A stretch of 64,000 nt of DNA from Achromobacter sp. UMC71 (GTDB lineage Bacteria > Pseudomonadota > Gammaproteobacteria > Burkholderiales > Burkholderiaceae_B), in assembly GCF_014170305.1 (NCBI RefSeq), contig NZ_LZZT01000004.1, forward strand, positions 91,851 through 155,850, written 5' to 3'. Below are positions 16,775-28,201 of this stretch, in pieces; within the stretch, counting starts at the first letter, position 1; each line of letters begins with the position of its first letter. The translations under genes and the position numbers were made by a program. A model generated the notes under the pieces. It did no database searches and was not told where the DNA came from. It worked only from the letters and a program-made list of their open reading frames with translations.

Positions 16775-16803
16775 AGCCCGCCGGCGCGCGCGCCGCACGG
16801 GCC
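16775..16803. terminator. GC-rich dyad between converging nicR-like and niaP-like genes
   Basis: A palindromic core CGGCGCGCGCGCCG is flanked by GCCCG and CGGGC arms, lying between two converging stop codons. There is no T run on either side, so it is only a possible terminator. Confidence 0.35.
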
Positions 16804-16813
16804 TCGGGATGCC

Positions 16814-18130
16814 TTAGTCCAGCGCGCGGTTGCGCGACTCCACGTCCACCGCCCAGATCGACACGGCGCCCGCCACCAGCATGCTGGACAGCACCACCAG
16901 CGACAGCGTGAAGTGGTTGGCCATCAGCGGCGCGATGATGGCCGGCGCGAACAACCCGCCGAAACGCGCCACCGCGCCCGCCATGCCCATGCCGCTGGCA
17001 CGCAGGTCGGTCGGATAGACCTCGGGCGTGAACGCGTACAGCGCGCCCCAGGTGCCCAGCAACGAGAAGCTCATCAGCAAAGTCGACCCGATCACCACGG
17101 CCGGCGCCGTGCCCAGGCTGTACAGCATGCAACCGACCGCGCTCAGGATCAGGAAGCCGATCAGCGTGGGCTTGCGGCCCCAGCGCTCGACCCCGTAGGC
17201 CGACAGCGCGAAGCCGGGCAATTGCACCAGCGCCAGCAGCACCAGGAACTCCTGGCCGCGCATGAACGCAAAACCTTCACTGCTGAGCTTGATCGGCAGG
17301 TAGACGAACACGCCGTAGTACGCGATGGAAATCAGCGCCCACGCCAGGAACAGCGAGATGCTGCGGCGGCGGTAGTCGGCCGAGAACAAGGCGGACAGCG
17401 GCTTGCGCTCTTGCAGCTCGGGCTTGAGCGCCGGCATCTCGGCCGTGCTGCCGTTGACCCGCGCCACGCGCTCGAGCACCTTGCGCGCCTGGTCCGACTT
17501 GCCATTGCGGTTCAGGTACATCGGCGATTCCGGAATGTAAAAGCGCAGCGCCACCCCGATCAAGGCCGGCAGGCCGGTCACGAAGAAGATCACGCGCCAT
17601 GCGTCGTCGCCCCAGGACACGGCGGCCAGCGCCAGCAGCGCCAGGCAGATGGTGCCCACGGCCCAGAACGATTCCAGCAGCACCAGCCAGCGGCCGCGGC
17701 GGTCGCTGGGCAGGAACTCGGCCATCATGGTGTAGTCCACAGGCAGCGTGCCGCCCACGCCGATGCCCGTGATGAAACGCAGCAGCAGCAACCAGCTCAG
17801 CTCCGGCGCGAAGGCCGACGCAACGCCGGCGCAAGCGTCGATGACCACCGCCATCATCAGCACCGGCCGGCGGCCAATCCGGTCGGCCAGGCGGCCGAAC
17901 ACGAAGGCGCCGATCAGCATCCCGACGAAGAAGGCGGTGCCGGTCTGCAGCGCCTGCGGCATCGTCACGCCAAAGGTCTTGGCAATGGACGGCGCGGAAA
18001 AGCCGATCGACAGCACCTGCATCGCGTCCGCCAGCCAGACCAGGCCGAAGATCACGAACAACCGGTACTGGAACTTCCCGACACCCGCTAGCTGGATGCC
18101 TTTTTCCACCGAAACATATGAAGCTGACAT
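16814..18130 (-). CDS. niaP: MFS transporter, NiaP-like, probable nicotinate uptake
   Basis: A 438-residue, 12-helix MFS protein. The N-terminus (AGVGKFQYRLFVIFGLVWLA, then DAMQVLSIGFSAPS), the loop signature GRLADRIGRRPVLM and the middle stretch FYIPESPMYLNRNGK are those of the SV2-related sugar/organic-acid porters that include the niacin transporter NiaP. The start at MSASYVSVEKG is chosen over an upstream ATG because it gives the family N-terminus and follows AGGGGAATACTCAC. It is the last gene of the minus-strand nic unit, 150 bases after nicB, so nicotinate or 6-hydroxynicotinate uptake is the best guess. The symbol is tentative. Confidence 0.78.
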   Translation of the reverse strand: MSASYVSVEKGIQLAGVGKFQYRLFVIFGLVWLADAMQVLSIGFSAPSIAKTFGVTMPQALQTGTAFFVGMLIGAFVFGRLADRIGRRPVLMMAVVIDACAGVASAFAPELSWLLLLRFITGIGVGGTLPVDYTMMAEFLPSDRRGRWLVLLESFWAVGTICLALLALAAVSWGDDAWRVIFFVTGLPALIGVALRFYIPESPMYLNRNGKSDQARKVLERVARVNGSTAEMPALKPELQERKPLSALFSADYRRRSISLFLAWALISIAYYGVFVYLPIKLSSEGFAFMRGQEFLVLLALVQLPGFALSAYGVERWGRKPTLIGFLILSAVGCMLYSLGTAPAVVIGSTLLMSFSLLGTWGALYAFTPEVYPTDLRASGMGMAGAVARFGGLFAPAIIAPLMANHFTLSLVVLSSMLVAGAVSIWAVDVESRNRALD

Positions 18131-18280
18131 GTGAGTATTCCCCTTGTGTAGCGAAACGAACGGCGCAAGCGCTCCCCTCGGCGCCAAGCCTGGGCCGATA
18201 CGAGCTACCGATGGATGGCTGTGCGGAATGACCGACGGCATGCGCACAGCGGCGGGCGGATACGCCCTGGTGTTTTCCCC

Positions 18281-21223
18281 TTACTGCGACGGCGCGTGCT
18301 CGCGCAGCCGGCTAATCATCGTCATGTCCACTGGCCAGTGCTTTTCCTCCGGCGCAAACCGCTCGCGCAAATAGTCGATCAAATCCGCAATCTGCGGGTC
18401 ATCCAGGCTGTCCTTGAATCCCGGCATGTAGCCCAGTTCATCATTGGCCGGCGCCTGGATGCCATGCAGGATCACCTGGATCAGGTTGTCCGGCGTGGCG
18501 GCATGCAGATTGGTGTTCAGCCCCAGCAACGGCTTGGCGCCGAACAGCGTGGGGCCGCTGCCCGCCTCGTGGCAGGCGGCGCAGGCGTTCTGGTAGATGC
18601 GCTCACCGTTCACCTGCCTGAACTGCGAGGACAGATCCGTGGCGGGAGCCTGCGCGGCTTGCGCGGCGGGGACGGGCCCCGCCGGTGCCGCGCTGGGCGC
18701 GGCGGCTTGTCGGGTTGCTCCGGCAGGGTCCGGCAGGTCCATCAGATAGGTCACCATGGCCCGCACATCACTTTCGGGCAATTCGGCCAGGCCATGGATC
18801 ACCGGTGCCATCGGCCCCGCGGCCACGCCGTGCCGCGGAGAATAGCCGGTGCGCAGGTATTGGAACAGGCCTTCGCGCGTCCAGGGCAGCGTGCCGTCGG
18901 CCAGCCGGTTCAAGGGTGGTGCGGTCCAGCCCTCGGCTTCGCCGCCACTCAGATAGTTCAGGCCGGCCTTTTCCGCGCCCAGGCTGTTGCGCGGAGAATG
19001 GCAGGCGGCGCAGTGGCCCGCGCCCTGCACCAGATAGGCCCCGCGATTCCACTCCACGCTGTAGGCAGGATCCGGCGAATACGGGGCGGCGTTGTGGAAC
19101 AGCAGGTTCCACCCGGCGATCATCGGACGCAGGTTGTACGGAAACGCCAGCTTCGTTTCGGGCGGCTTGGACGCTACGGCGGGCTGCGACATGAGGTAGC
19201 CGTACAGCGCCTGCATGTCCGCGTCGCTGAGCTTGGCGAAGGCCGTGTATGGAAAGGCGGGATAGAGCTGGCGGCCGTCCTGGTGGATGCCCTGGCGCAT
19301 GGCGCGGTCGAAGGCGGCAAAGGACCACCGGCCGATACCGGTGTCGTTGTCCGGCGTGATGTTGGTCGAATACACCGTGCCAAAGGGCGTCTCCAGCGCG
19401 AAGCCGCCGGCATTGGCGGCGCCGCCCGGCGCCGTGTGGCAAACGACGCAATCGCCTGCCGCCGCCACCAGCCTGCCGCGCGCGATCGCTTGCGGCGAGT
19501 ACAACGTCACATCCGGCCCCGCCGTCAGCGGCAATGCCGGCTTCATCGGCCAGGCCATCACCGCCAGTCCGGCCAAACTGGCGGCGCCCGCCGCCAGCCA
19601 ACCCCAGCCGCGCCGCCACGGCTTGCCGGAGGACTCGGCGCCACGGTCCGCCAACGCGAGCCGCAGTTGCTCCGGCTGGAAAGGCGCCTGCCGCAAGCGC
19701 ACGCCGGTCGCGTCCTGGATGGCGTTGGCGATGGCGGCCGCGGCCGGCAGCGTGACCACGCCATCCACGTCCAGGCGTCCATGCGATAGCGGACCGATTC
19801 CGTTCGGGTCACGGCGGGATAGATCGGTGCTGCCTGCGCGGGTCGTCAGCGCATTGGCAACGCCCGCATCCGCATTCCCCCAGTCATCGAAGGCCGCAGA
19901 CGGCGCCACCAGCCGGCGCGCGCCCTCCAGCCATTGCGGGGCCTGGTGCGTGATTTCCGGATGAACGCAGGCGCCTTGCGCCGCCTGCAATTGCCGGCTG
20001 TCGTGGCCCGCGATCACCCGCGTCACCTCGATGTGCCCAGTCCGCGGTTGCACCGCCACTTCGGCCACCCAGGCGCTCCAGACCACGCGATCTTCGCCGG
20101 CCTCATCCACGCACTGTGCCGTGGCCGTCGCGAAGCCGCGCCCCCACAACCGGCCGTCGGCGCCCTGCGCAACGGCATCGCCGCCGACGCTGCCGGCCTG
20201 CTCGGCCACCTGCCTGGCCAGGTCGCTGCCGGGCCCCGCCGGCAGATGCCGCAGCCGCCAGGCCAGGGGATCCTCGCCCTGGGCCAGCGCCTGCTCGTGC
20301 CACAGGCTTTCCTGGGCAAATACCTGGGCGGCATCGAGGTCGTCCACGCCGGCCTGTGCCGGACCGCAGGCGCCCCGGGCCGCCTGGACGGCCAGATCGG
20401 TGCGCACCGAGGCGTACGCGTTGGCGGGCGCGGAGCCGGGGCGGCTCAGCAGGCGCGCCAGGCTCGGGCGCACCGCCCAGGGCGTATCCGACACCAGCGC
20501 CTGGGGCAGCCCTTTCGGGCCGCTCGCGGCAATCGTCGTGGCAGGCGACGCCGTTGCCGGTTCAGTGATCGACGTCTCGGCTTGCGCCATGACATGCAAG
20601 ACCAGCTCGCCGCCCGTCGCCGGCTGGCAGGCCACGCACACCGGCCGGCCCACGGCTTGCGACAGCAGCGCGGCATCGGCCGCGGCGTCCAGCAAGCCCA
20701 GCGCATGCACGGGCGCGTCATCGCCGTCGGAAGAGTCATCGCGCCAGAGCGTCACGCGAATCGCCGTCTCAGGCCATTGCAGCAGTTCGGCCAACTCGTG
20801 CCTGACCTGGCGCTGTACCTGTTGCGGGCAAGCCGGCAGCCACACGCCGGCATGACCATTCAGGCACCACACGGCGACGCGCGCCGCCGCGCCGCTGGGG
20901 TCCGCGGCCATGCGCCAACGGTAGTCGGCCTGCCCGGTATCGGGCAGGCGTTCATTCTTTTCGTGCTCGCCAGATTGCCAGACGGGATTGAACGCGGCGG
21001 CGGCCTGGCGGGCCTGCAATGGCGTCATCGCAACCACGCCCGCGAAATGGCCATGCCGCACCGCGTCCACCACCCCAGCCATGCCGCGGGCGCCGGCCAC
21101 GTCGGCGCTGGCCAGCAGGTTGCCGCGATAGCGCGCACCATCCCAGCTTGCCCGCGGCGGCCGCAACGCCAGGCCGTGCAGCAGATCGGGCGGCAGCGCC
21201 GCGGCGTGCGGGAGGTGGCTCAT
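18281..21223 (-). CDS. nicB: Nicotinate dehydrogenase cytochrome subunit with degenerate Mo domain
   Basis: A 980-residue protein. Residues 1 to about 530 resemble the molybdenum-hydroxylase large subunit but are short and lack its key residues: the place of the catalytic Gly-x-Gly-Glu reads IGPLSHGRLD, and there is no GGGFG-like cofactor loop. A single transmembrane segment follows near 541-560 (GWGWLAAGAASLAGLAV). Then come three cytochrome c haem sites: CVVCH (about 590), CAACH (about 736) and CAACH (about 880). Pseudomonas NicB joins a full Mo domain to three haem domains; here the active Mo subunit is probably the separate product of 25921-28194. The protein should pass electrons from NicA to the respiratory chain. 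The start overlaps the nicA stop (ATGA). Confidence 0.85.
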   Translation of the reverse strand: MSHLPHAAALPPDLLHGLALRPPRASWDGARYRGNLLASADVAGARGMAGVVDAVRHGHFAGVVAMTPLQARQAAAAFNPVWQSGEHEKNERLPDTGQADYRWRMAADPSGAAARVAVWCLNGHAGVWLPACPQQVQRQVRHELAELLQWPETAIRVTLWRDDSSDGDDAPVHALGLLDAAADAALLSQAVGRPVCVACQPATGGELVLHVMAQAETSITEPATASPATTIAASGPKGLPQALVSDTPWAVRPSLARLLSRPGSAPANAYASVRTDLAVQAARGACGPAQAGVDDLDAAQVFAQESLWHEQALAQGEDPLAWRLRHLPAGPGSDLARQVAEQAGSVGGDAVAQGADGRLWGRGFATATAQCVDEAGEDRVVWSAWVAEVAVQPRTGHIEVTRVIAGHDSRQLQAAQGACVHPEITHQAPQWLEGARRLVAPSAAFDDWGNADAGVANALTTRAGSTDLSRRDPNGIGPLSHGRLDVDGVVTLPAAAAIANAIQDATGVRLRQAPFQPEQLRLALADRGAESSGKPWRRGWGWLAAGAASLAGLAVMAWPMKPALPLTAGPDVTLYSPQAIARGRLVAAAGDCVVCHTAPGGAANAGGFALETPFGTVYSTNITPDNDTGIGRWSFAAFDRAMRQGIHQDGRQLYPAFPYTAFAKLSDADMQALYGYLMSQPAVASKPPETKLAFPYNLRPMIAGWNLLFHNAAPYSPDPAYSVEWNRGAYLVQGAGHCAACHSPRNSLGAEKAGLNYLSGGEAEGWTAPPLNRLADGTLPWTREGLFQYLRTGYSPRHGVAAGPMAPVIHGLAELPESDVRAMVTYLMDLPDPAGATRQAAAPSAAPAGPVPAAQAAQAPATDLSSQFRQVNGERIYQNACAACHEAGSGPTLFGAKPLLGLNTNLHAATPDNLIQVILHGIQAPANDELGYMPGFKDSLDDPQIADLIDYLRERFAPEEKHWPVDMTMISRLREHAPSQ

Positions 21224-21771
21224 GCCGCGGCCCCGCCCTGCCCGCCATGCGGCCCGGCGAACGATGCCGCTTCGGCGGCCTTCAGTTCCACGGCCCGCAA
21301 TGCGGCCTGCATGATTTCCACATGCGTGCCGCAACGGCACAGGTTGTGATGCAGCTCGCTGCGCAATTCCTGTTCTGTCGGGCTGGGATTGCGGCGCAAC
21401 AGGGCTTCCACCGTCATGATCATGCCGTTCAGGCAATAGCCGCACTGCGCCGCCTGGCACTCGATGAAGGCCTGCTGCGTGGGGCCGGGCCGCTGGCGCG
21501 TGCCCAGGCCTTCAAGCGTCGTCACGCGCCGCCCTTGCGCCGCCCGGACCGGAATGACACAGGAACGCGCCGCCACGCCATCGATCAGCACCGTGCACGC
21601 GCCGCACTCGCCCAGCCCGCAGCCATACTTCGGGCCGTTCAATTCCAGATCGTTGCGCAGCACGTGCAGCAACGCCGTCCCGGGCGCCGCCTGCACCTCG
21701 CAGGCGTGGCCGTTGACCCGCAAGCGGATCGGCGGCGGGACGGCGGGGTCGGAATTGGCGGAAGTTCCCAT
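21220..21771 (-). CDS. nicA: Nicotinate dehydrogenase small [2Fe-2S] subunit
   Basis: A 183-residue iron-sulphur subunit of the xanthine dehydrogenase type. The first cluster is bound by GCGLGECGACTVLIDG (about residues 50-65) and the second by QCGYCLNGM with the later LCRCGTH. The C-terminal tail is Gly/Ala-rich. It carries electrons from the Mo centre to the haems of NicB during 6-hydroxylation of nicotinate. I chose the ATG of MGTSANSDPAV; an in-frame ATG 20 codons upstream gives an unusually long N-terminus and starts 24 bases after the nicC stop. Its stop overlaps the nicB start, indicating coupled translation. Confidence 0.9.
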   Translation of the reverse strand: MGTSANSDPAVPPPIRLRVNGHACEVQAAPGTALLHVLRNDLELNGPKYGCGLGECGACTVLIDGVAARSCVIPVRAAQGRRVTTLEGLGTRQRPGPTQQAFIECQAAQCGYCLNGMIMTVEALLRRNPSPTEQELRSELHHNLCRCGTHVEIMQAALRAVELKAAEAASFAGPHGGQGGAAA

Positions 21772-21855
21772 GGCGTGGCAAGTGTTCCAGAGGTCGGCAG
21801 GCGGCGGCTGCGGGCCGCGGGAAAGGACCATCCTGTTCCCGAGCCCATAAAAGTA

Positions 21856-23256
<1,401 letters not shown>

Positions 23257-24084
23257 ATGAATCCGCCCACCAGCACCTATCTCTACGGCGCCCACGTCCA
23301 CGCCAACGGCATCCGCCAGCACTACCTGCGCTATGGCGGCGAACGCGCCGGCCGCGACGCGGTCATCGTCATCCCCGGCATCACCAGCCCGGCCGCCACC
23401 TGGGGCTTCGTGGCCGAACGCCTGGGCCGCCAGTTCGACACCTATGTGCTGGACGTGCGCGGACGCGGCCTGTCCGCATCCGGCCCCGGCCTGGATTACG
23501 GTCTGGACGCGCAGGCCGCCGACGTCACCGCCCTGGCCCAGGCCCTGGGGCTGACGCGCTACGCGCTGCTTGGCCATTCCATGGGCGGCCGCATCGCCGT
23601 GCGCGCCGCGCGCAGCGGGCCGTCCGGGCTGACCCGCCTGGTCATCGTCGACCCGCCGGTGTCCGGCCCCGGCCGCCGGCCCTATCCGGCCAACTTGGCT
23701 TGGTACGTGGACTCCATCCGCCAGGCCACCCATGGCATGAGCGCCGAGGACATGCGGGCGTTCTGCCCCACCTGGACCGACGAACAGCGCACGCTGCGGG
23801 CCCAGTGGCTGCACACCTGCTTTGAACCGGCCATCGTCCAGAGCTTCGAGGACTTCGGCCGCGACGACATCCATGCCGACCTGCCCCGCGTCACCACGCC
23901 GCTGCTGCTCATGACCGCCGAACGCGGCGGCGTCGTCGGCGACGACGACGTGACCGAATGGCACAAGCTGGCGCCGCAGACGCAGCACGTGCGCGTCCCC
24001 GACGCCGGCCACATGATTCCCTGGGACAACGAAGCAGGCTTTCATGCCGCCCTGGGCGACTTCCTGGGTGCCAAGGTGGCCTGA
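23257..24084 (+). CDS. nicD: N-formylmaleamate deformylase
   Basis: A 275-residue alpha/beta hydrolase. The nucleophile elbow is GHSMGG (about residue 107), the oxyanion region is IPGITSPAATW (near 45), and the catalytic His is in DAGHMIPWDNE (near 250). The N-terminus YGAHVHANGIRQHYLRYGG is like NicD. NicD hydrolyses N-formylmaleamate, the product of ring cleavage, to maleamate and formate. It is the first gene of the plus-strand nic unit and lies 40 bases before nicX. Confidence 0.92.
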   Translation: MNPPTSTYLYGAHVHANGIRQHYLRYGGERAGRDAVIVIPGITSPAATWGFVAERLGRQFDTYVLDVRGRGLSASGPGLDYGLDAQAADVTALAQALGLTRYALLGHSMGGRIAVRAARSGPSGLTRLVIVDPPVSGPGRRPYPANLAWYVDSIRQATHGMSAEDMRAFCPTWTDEQRTLRAQWLHTCFEPAIVQSFEDFGRDDIHADLPRVTTPLLLMTAERGGVVGDDDVTEWHKLAPQTQHVRVPDAGHMIPWDNEAGFHAALGDFLGAKVA

Positions 24085-24124
24085 TGCCACGCCCCCCCTA
24101 CCTTCGCGACCCTAGGAGCAAGCC

Positions 24125-25198
24125 ATGTCCGTCAGCGATACCGACCTGATCCATGCCTGGAAGCAGGTGCTGTCACTCTCCCGGCTCGAACCCGGCCAGA
24201 TCGTCACCGTGCTCACCGGCGCCGATACGCACCCGCAGACCCTGCGCTGCGCCATCGCCGCCGCCAGCGACATGCAGGCCCGCGTCAACCGGCTGGACCT
24301 GCCGCCGGTCAACGCCGAGAAGTCCCTCAGCCGCGATTCCCTGGCCTATCTGGGCACCACGCCGCTCACCGGCAATCCGGCCGCCATCGCCGCGCTCAAG
24401 GCCAGCGATCTGGTGCTGGACCTGATGACGCTGCTGTTCTCGCCCGAGCAGCACGAGATCCTGCAAACCGGCACCAAGATCCTGCTGGCCATCGAACCGC
24501 CCGAAGTGCTGTGCCGCCTGGTTCCCACGGATGCCGATCGCATCCGCGTGCAGGCGGCCGCCAGGCAGATCGAGGCTGCCGGCCAGATGCACATCACGTC
24601 CAGGGCGGGCACGGACCTGCGCTGCCAGCTGGGCAGCTTTCCGGCGATCAGCGAGTACGGCTTCGTCGACCAGCCGGGGCGCTGGGACCACTGGCCCAGC
24701 GGCTTCGTGCTGACCTGGCCCGACGAAGGCGAAAGCCACGGCCGCGTAGTGCTTGACCGCGGCGACATCCTGCTGCCCATGAAGGACTACGTCACCGACC
24801 CCATCACGCTCACCATCGAAAGCGGCTACGTGGTGCGCATCGACGGCGGCCTGCAGGCCGACCTGCTCAAGGAATACATGGCGTCGTACGAAGACCCCGA
24901 GGCCTATGCCGTCTCGCATATCGGCTGGGGCCTGCAACCCCGCGCCCACTGGTCCATGCTGGCGCACTACAACAAGGAAACCCACATCGGCATGGACGCG
25001 CGCGCCTTCGAGGGCAACTTCCTCTGGTCGATGGGGCCGAACAACGAAGCCGGCGGCAACCGCACGACCGCCTGCCATATCGACATCCCGATGCGCCGTT
25101 GCAGCGTGGCATTGGACGGCCAGCCGGTCGTCATCGACGGCGTGGTCCAGGACGAGGAAGGCCTGGCCCGCGCCAGCCGCCGCAAGGAAACCCTATGA
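24125..25198 (+). CDS. nicX: 2,5-dihydroxypyridine 5,6-dioxygenase
   Basis: A 357-residue Fe(II) extradiol-type dioxygenase distantly related to M29 aminopeptidases. Candidate metal ligands lie in the C-terminal half: AHYNKETHIGMDARAFEGN (near 285) and the His-x-Asp pair of CHIDIPMRRCSVAL (near 320). NicX opens the ring of 2,5-dihydroxypyridine to N-formylmaleamate. The start is preceded by TAGGAGCAAGCC. The stop overlaps the nicF start in an ATGA, so translation is coupled. Confidence 0.92.
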   Translation: MSVSDTDLIHAWKQVLSLSRLEPGQIVTVLTGADTHPQTLRCAIAAASDMQARVNRLDLPPVNAEKSLSRDSLAYLGTTPLTGNPAAIAALKASDLVLDLMTLLFSPEQHEILQTGTKILLAIEPPEVLCRLVPTDADRIRVQAAARQIEAAGQMHITSRAGTDLRCQLGSFPAISEYGFVDQPGRWDHWPSGFVLTWPDEGESHGRVVLDRGDILLPMKDYVTDPITLTIESGYVVRIDGGLQADLLKEYMASYEDPEAYAVSHIGWGLQPRAHWSMLAHYNKETHIGMDARAFEGNFLWSMGPNNEAGGNRTTACHIDIPMRRCSVALDGQPVVIDGVVQDEEGLARASRRKETL

Positions 25199-25857
25199 CG
25201 CCCCCATCCCAGACGATTCCCGCCGGCGTGGCCGGCGACATCTCGGCCTATGCCCGCCAGGGCTTCGGCACGCCGTTGCCGCTGAAAGCGCCCTTCGGCC
25301 TGTTGATCATCGACTTCGTCAACGGCTTTGCCGACCCGGCGGTGTTCGGCGGCGGCAACATCGCGCCGGCCATCGCTCAGACCCGTCATCTGCTGGCCCA
25401 TGCGCGTCAGCAGGGCTGGCCCGTCGCGCACAGCCGCATCGTGTTCTCGGACGACGACGCCGACAGCAACATCTTCTGCCTGAAGGTGCCGGGCATGCTT
25501 ACGCTGAAAGAGGACAGCCCCAACAGCGCCATCGTGCCTGAACTCGCGCCCGCCGCCGGCGAATACGTGGTGCGCAAGAGCACGCCGTCCGCGTTCTTCG
25601 GCACCATGCTCGCGCCCTGGCTGGCCCAGCGCGGCGTGCAGACGCTGCTGGTCGCCGGCTGCGTCACCAGCGGCTGCGTGCGCGCAAGCGTCGTCGACGC
25701 CATGCAGTCGGGCTTTCGTCCGCTGGTCGTATCCGACTGCTGCGGCGACCGCGCCCTGGGGCCGCACGAAAGCAACCTGTTCGACATGGCGCAGAAATAC
25801 GCCGCTGTCATGCCGCTGGCGCAGGCCCTGGCCGACACCCGGGCCATGGCGGGTTGA
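25195..25857 (+). CDS. nicF: Maleamate amidohydrolase, isochorismatase family
   Basis: A 220-residue cysteine hydrolase of the isochorismatase superfamily. The catalytic triad can be seen: Asp in LLIIDFVNGF (about residue 40), Lys in VVRKSTPSAFFGT (near 125) and Cys in VAGCVTSGCVRAS (near 155). NicF turns maleamate into maleate and ammonia. The start at MTPPSQTIPAG overlaps the nicX stop. In known clusters a maleate isomerase (NicE) follows; here the next gene is a Mo-hydroxylase subunit instead. Confidence 0.92.
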   Translation: MTPPSQTIPAGVAGDISAYARQGFGTPLPLKAPFGLLIIDFVNGFADPAVFGGGNIAPAIAQTRHLLAHARQQGWPVAHSRIVFSDDDADSNIFCLKVPGMLTLKEDSPNSAIVPELAPAAGEYVVRKSTPSAFFGTMLAPWLAQRGVQTLLVAGCVTSGCVRASVVDAMQSGFRPLVVSDCCGDRALGPHESNLFDMAQKYAAVMPLAQALADTRAMAG

Positions 25858-25920
25858 CCCGGATTCTGGCGCCGTGAATTGTCGGCATAATCAGCCCCTG
25901 GCCCGGATTGTCGCCATCCC

Positions 25921-28194
25921 ATGAACCTGCCCCAGCCCCATGCGCAGTACGACGCGCTGCTCGCTCACCCCGACGCATTGCTGGTCGTGCGCAAGCCGTC
26001 CGCCCCGCCCCGGCCCTCGCCGGGGCAACCGGGGACGGCCTCTGATTACGTCCAGGCGACGCCGGAAATCTTCGTCGCCCTCTGCGCCCAGCCAGACGCA
26101 CCCGGCTGGCGGGCGGTCGCCTTCAATGGCCACGTCGATCTGGGGACAGGCATTCGCACCTCGCTGGCGCAGATCGTCGCCGAAGAGCTCGACGTTCCAC
26201 TGGCGCAGCTGGACATGGTGCTGGGACACACCAATGCGGCGCCCAACCAGGGACCGACGATCGCCAGCGCCAGCATCCAGATATCAGCGGTGCCCTTGCG
26301 CCGCGCTGCGGCCCAGGCGCGCGAGCATCTGCTGATGCTCGCGGCCGCGCACTGGAACGTTGCGCGCGACGCGCTGCGCGTGCGCGATGGCGTGATCGGT
26401 TTCATACAGGACGCCGACCCGCGCACGCTGCACTACGGCGACTTGCTGCGGGGCCGGCACGCACGCCTGGACCTGGCCGCCCCCGACCAGGACGTCAGGC
26501 TCAAACCCGCCCAGGACTACCGCATCGTCGGCCAAGGCGTGGCGCGCGTGGACATTCCCGCCAAGGCCACCGGCGAACTGAGCTTCGTGCACGACGTGCG
26601 GATGCCAGGCATGCGCCATGGCCGCGTCATCCGCCCGCCGCACCCGGGGCGCGACGCCGGCGATTTCATCGGCCAGTGCCTGATCGATGTGGACCGCGAC
26701 TCGGTCGCCCACCTGCCCGGCCAGGTCCAGGTCGTGGTGCAGGGCGACTTCGTCGGCGTGGTGGCCGATCGCGAAGAACAAGCCATCGCCGCGATGCGTG
26801 CGCTGAAAGTCCGCTGGAAACCCGTGCCGCCCGCGCCCGACCTGCGCGACCTGGCCCGCGCCATCCGCACCCAACCGGCGCGAGCCCGTACCCTGATCGA
26901 CGACGACGGCTTCGAAGCGGCCTGTGCGGGCGCGGCGCAGCGGCTTGAGCGCACCTACGTCTGGCCGTACCAGATGCACGCGTCCATCGGCCCGTCGTGC
27001 GCGGTCGCCGATTTCCGCGACGGCCGGCTGACGGTCTGGGCCGGCACCCAGAACCCCCACATGCTGCGCACCGACCTGGACCGGCTGGTGAAGCTGGGTG
27101 AAGACCGCATCGATATCGTGCGGCTCGAGGCCGCCGGCTGCTACGGCCGCAACTGCGCCGACGACGTCTGCGCGGACGCCGCCTTGCTGTCCATGGCGGT
27201 GGCCGCGCCGGTTCGCGTCCAGCTGACGCGCGAACAGGAACATCAATGGGAGCCCAAGGGGACGGGCCAGTTGATGGACGTCACCGCCGCCCTCGATGCG
27301 CAAGGCGGGCTGCTGGCCTACGACTTCGGCGTGCGCTATCCGTCCAACGACGCACCGTTGCTGGCGCTTTTGCTGACCGGCGGCGTGTCCGGCGAACCCC
27401 GCACCCTGGAAATGGGCGACCGCACCGCCGCGCCGCCCTATCGTTATCCGCACCGGCGCATCGTCTGCCACGACATGCCGCCCATCATGCGGGCATCCTG
27501 GCTGCGCGGCGTCTCGGCCCTGCCCAACTCGTTCGCGCACGACTGCATGATCGACGAGCTGGCCCACGCCGCGGGCGCGGACCCCGTCGACTACCGCACC
27601 CGGCACCTGGACGACCGCCGTGCCATCGAGCTGATCGAAGCCACCGCCGCGCGCGCCGGCTGGCGCCGGTCGACCCCCGGCACGCGTGGCCAGCCCGCCG
27701 CCGACGGTCTGCTGCATGGCCGCGGCGTCGCCTATGCCCGCTACGTGCACAGCAAGTTCCCGGGCTTTGGCGCCGCCTGGGCGGCCTGGGTCATCGACCT
27801 GTGCGTGCATCCGGACAGCGGCCGCATCCGTATCGATCGCGTCGTCGTGGGCCAGGACACCGGCATGGTGGTCAACCCCGCCGGCGTGCGCCACCAGATC
27901 CACGGCAACGTCAACCAGACGCTCAGCCGCAGCCTGCTCGAAAAAGTCAGCTTCAATGACGCGGGCGTGGCCAGCCGCGAATGGGGCGGCTACCCCATCA
28001 TCGGTTTCAAGGACCTGCCGCCCATCGACGTGCTGCTGATCCCACGCCAGGACGAACCGCCCATGGGCGCCGGCGAATCCGCCTCCGTGCCGGGGCCCGC
28101 CGCCATCGCCAATGCGCTCTTCGACGCCACCGGCCGGCGCTTCTACGAAGCGCCCTTCACGCCCGACGCCGTGCGCGCGGTGCTCAACGCATGA
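25921..28194 (+). CDS. Molybdopterin subunit of nicotinate dehydrogenase (xanthine oxidase family)
   Basis: A 757-residue molybdenum-hydroxylase large subunit. The N-terminal part has Mo-site stretches such as DLGTGIRTSLAQIVAEEL (near 75) and HTNAAPNQGPTIASAS. The cofactor loop reads AAGCYGRNCADDVCADAA (about 400-417), and the catalytic glutamate lies in MGAGESASVPGPAAIANAL (about 714). The domains appear in a rotated order compared with textbook xanthine dehydrogenase, as in other single-subunit isoquinoline-oxidoreductase-like proteins. It has no signal peptide. Being within the nic unit, it probably supplies the active site that the NicB protein lacks, together with NicA. An independent N-heterocycle hydroxylase is the alternative. 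Confidence 0.85.
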   Translation: MNLPQPHAQYDALLAHPDALLVVRKPSAPPRPSPGQPGTASDYVQATPEIFVALCAQPDAPGWRAVAFNGHVDLGTGIRTSLAQIVAEELDVPLAQLDMVLGHTNAAPNQGPTIASASIQISAVPLRRAAAQAREHLLMLAAAHWNVARDALRVRDGVIGFIQDADPRTLHYGDLLRGRHARLDLAAPDQDVRLKPAQDYRIVGQGVARVDIPAKATGELSFVHDVRMPGMRHGRVIRPPHPGRDAGDFIGQCLIDVDRDSVAHLPGQVQVVVQGDFVGVVADREEQAIAAMRALKVRWKPVPPAPDLRDLARAIRTQPARARTLIDDDGFEAACAGAAQRLERTYVWPYQMHASIGPSCAVADFRDGRLTVWAGTQNPHMLRTDLDRLVKLGEDRIDIVRLEAAGCYGRNCADDVCADAALLSMAVAAPVRVQLTREQEHQWEPKGTGQLMDVTAALDAQGGLLAYDFGVRYPSNDAPLLALLLTGGVSGEPRTLEMGDRTAAPPYRYPHRRIVCHDMPPIMRASWLRGVSALPNSFAHDCMIDELAHAAGADPVDYRTRHLDDRRAIELIEATAARAGWRRSTPGTRGQPAADGLLHGRGVAYARYVHSKFPGFGAAWAAWVIDLCVHPDSGRIRIDRVVVGQDTGMVVNPAGVRHQIHGNVNQTLSRSLLEKVSFNDAGVASREWGGYPIIGFKDLPPIDVLLIPRQDEPPMGAGESASVPGPAAIANALFDATGRRFYEAPFTPDAVRAVLNA

Positions 28195-28201
28195 GACCCC
28201 C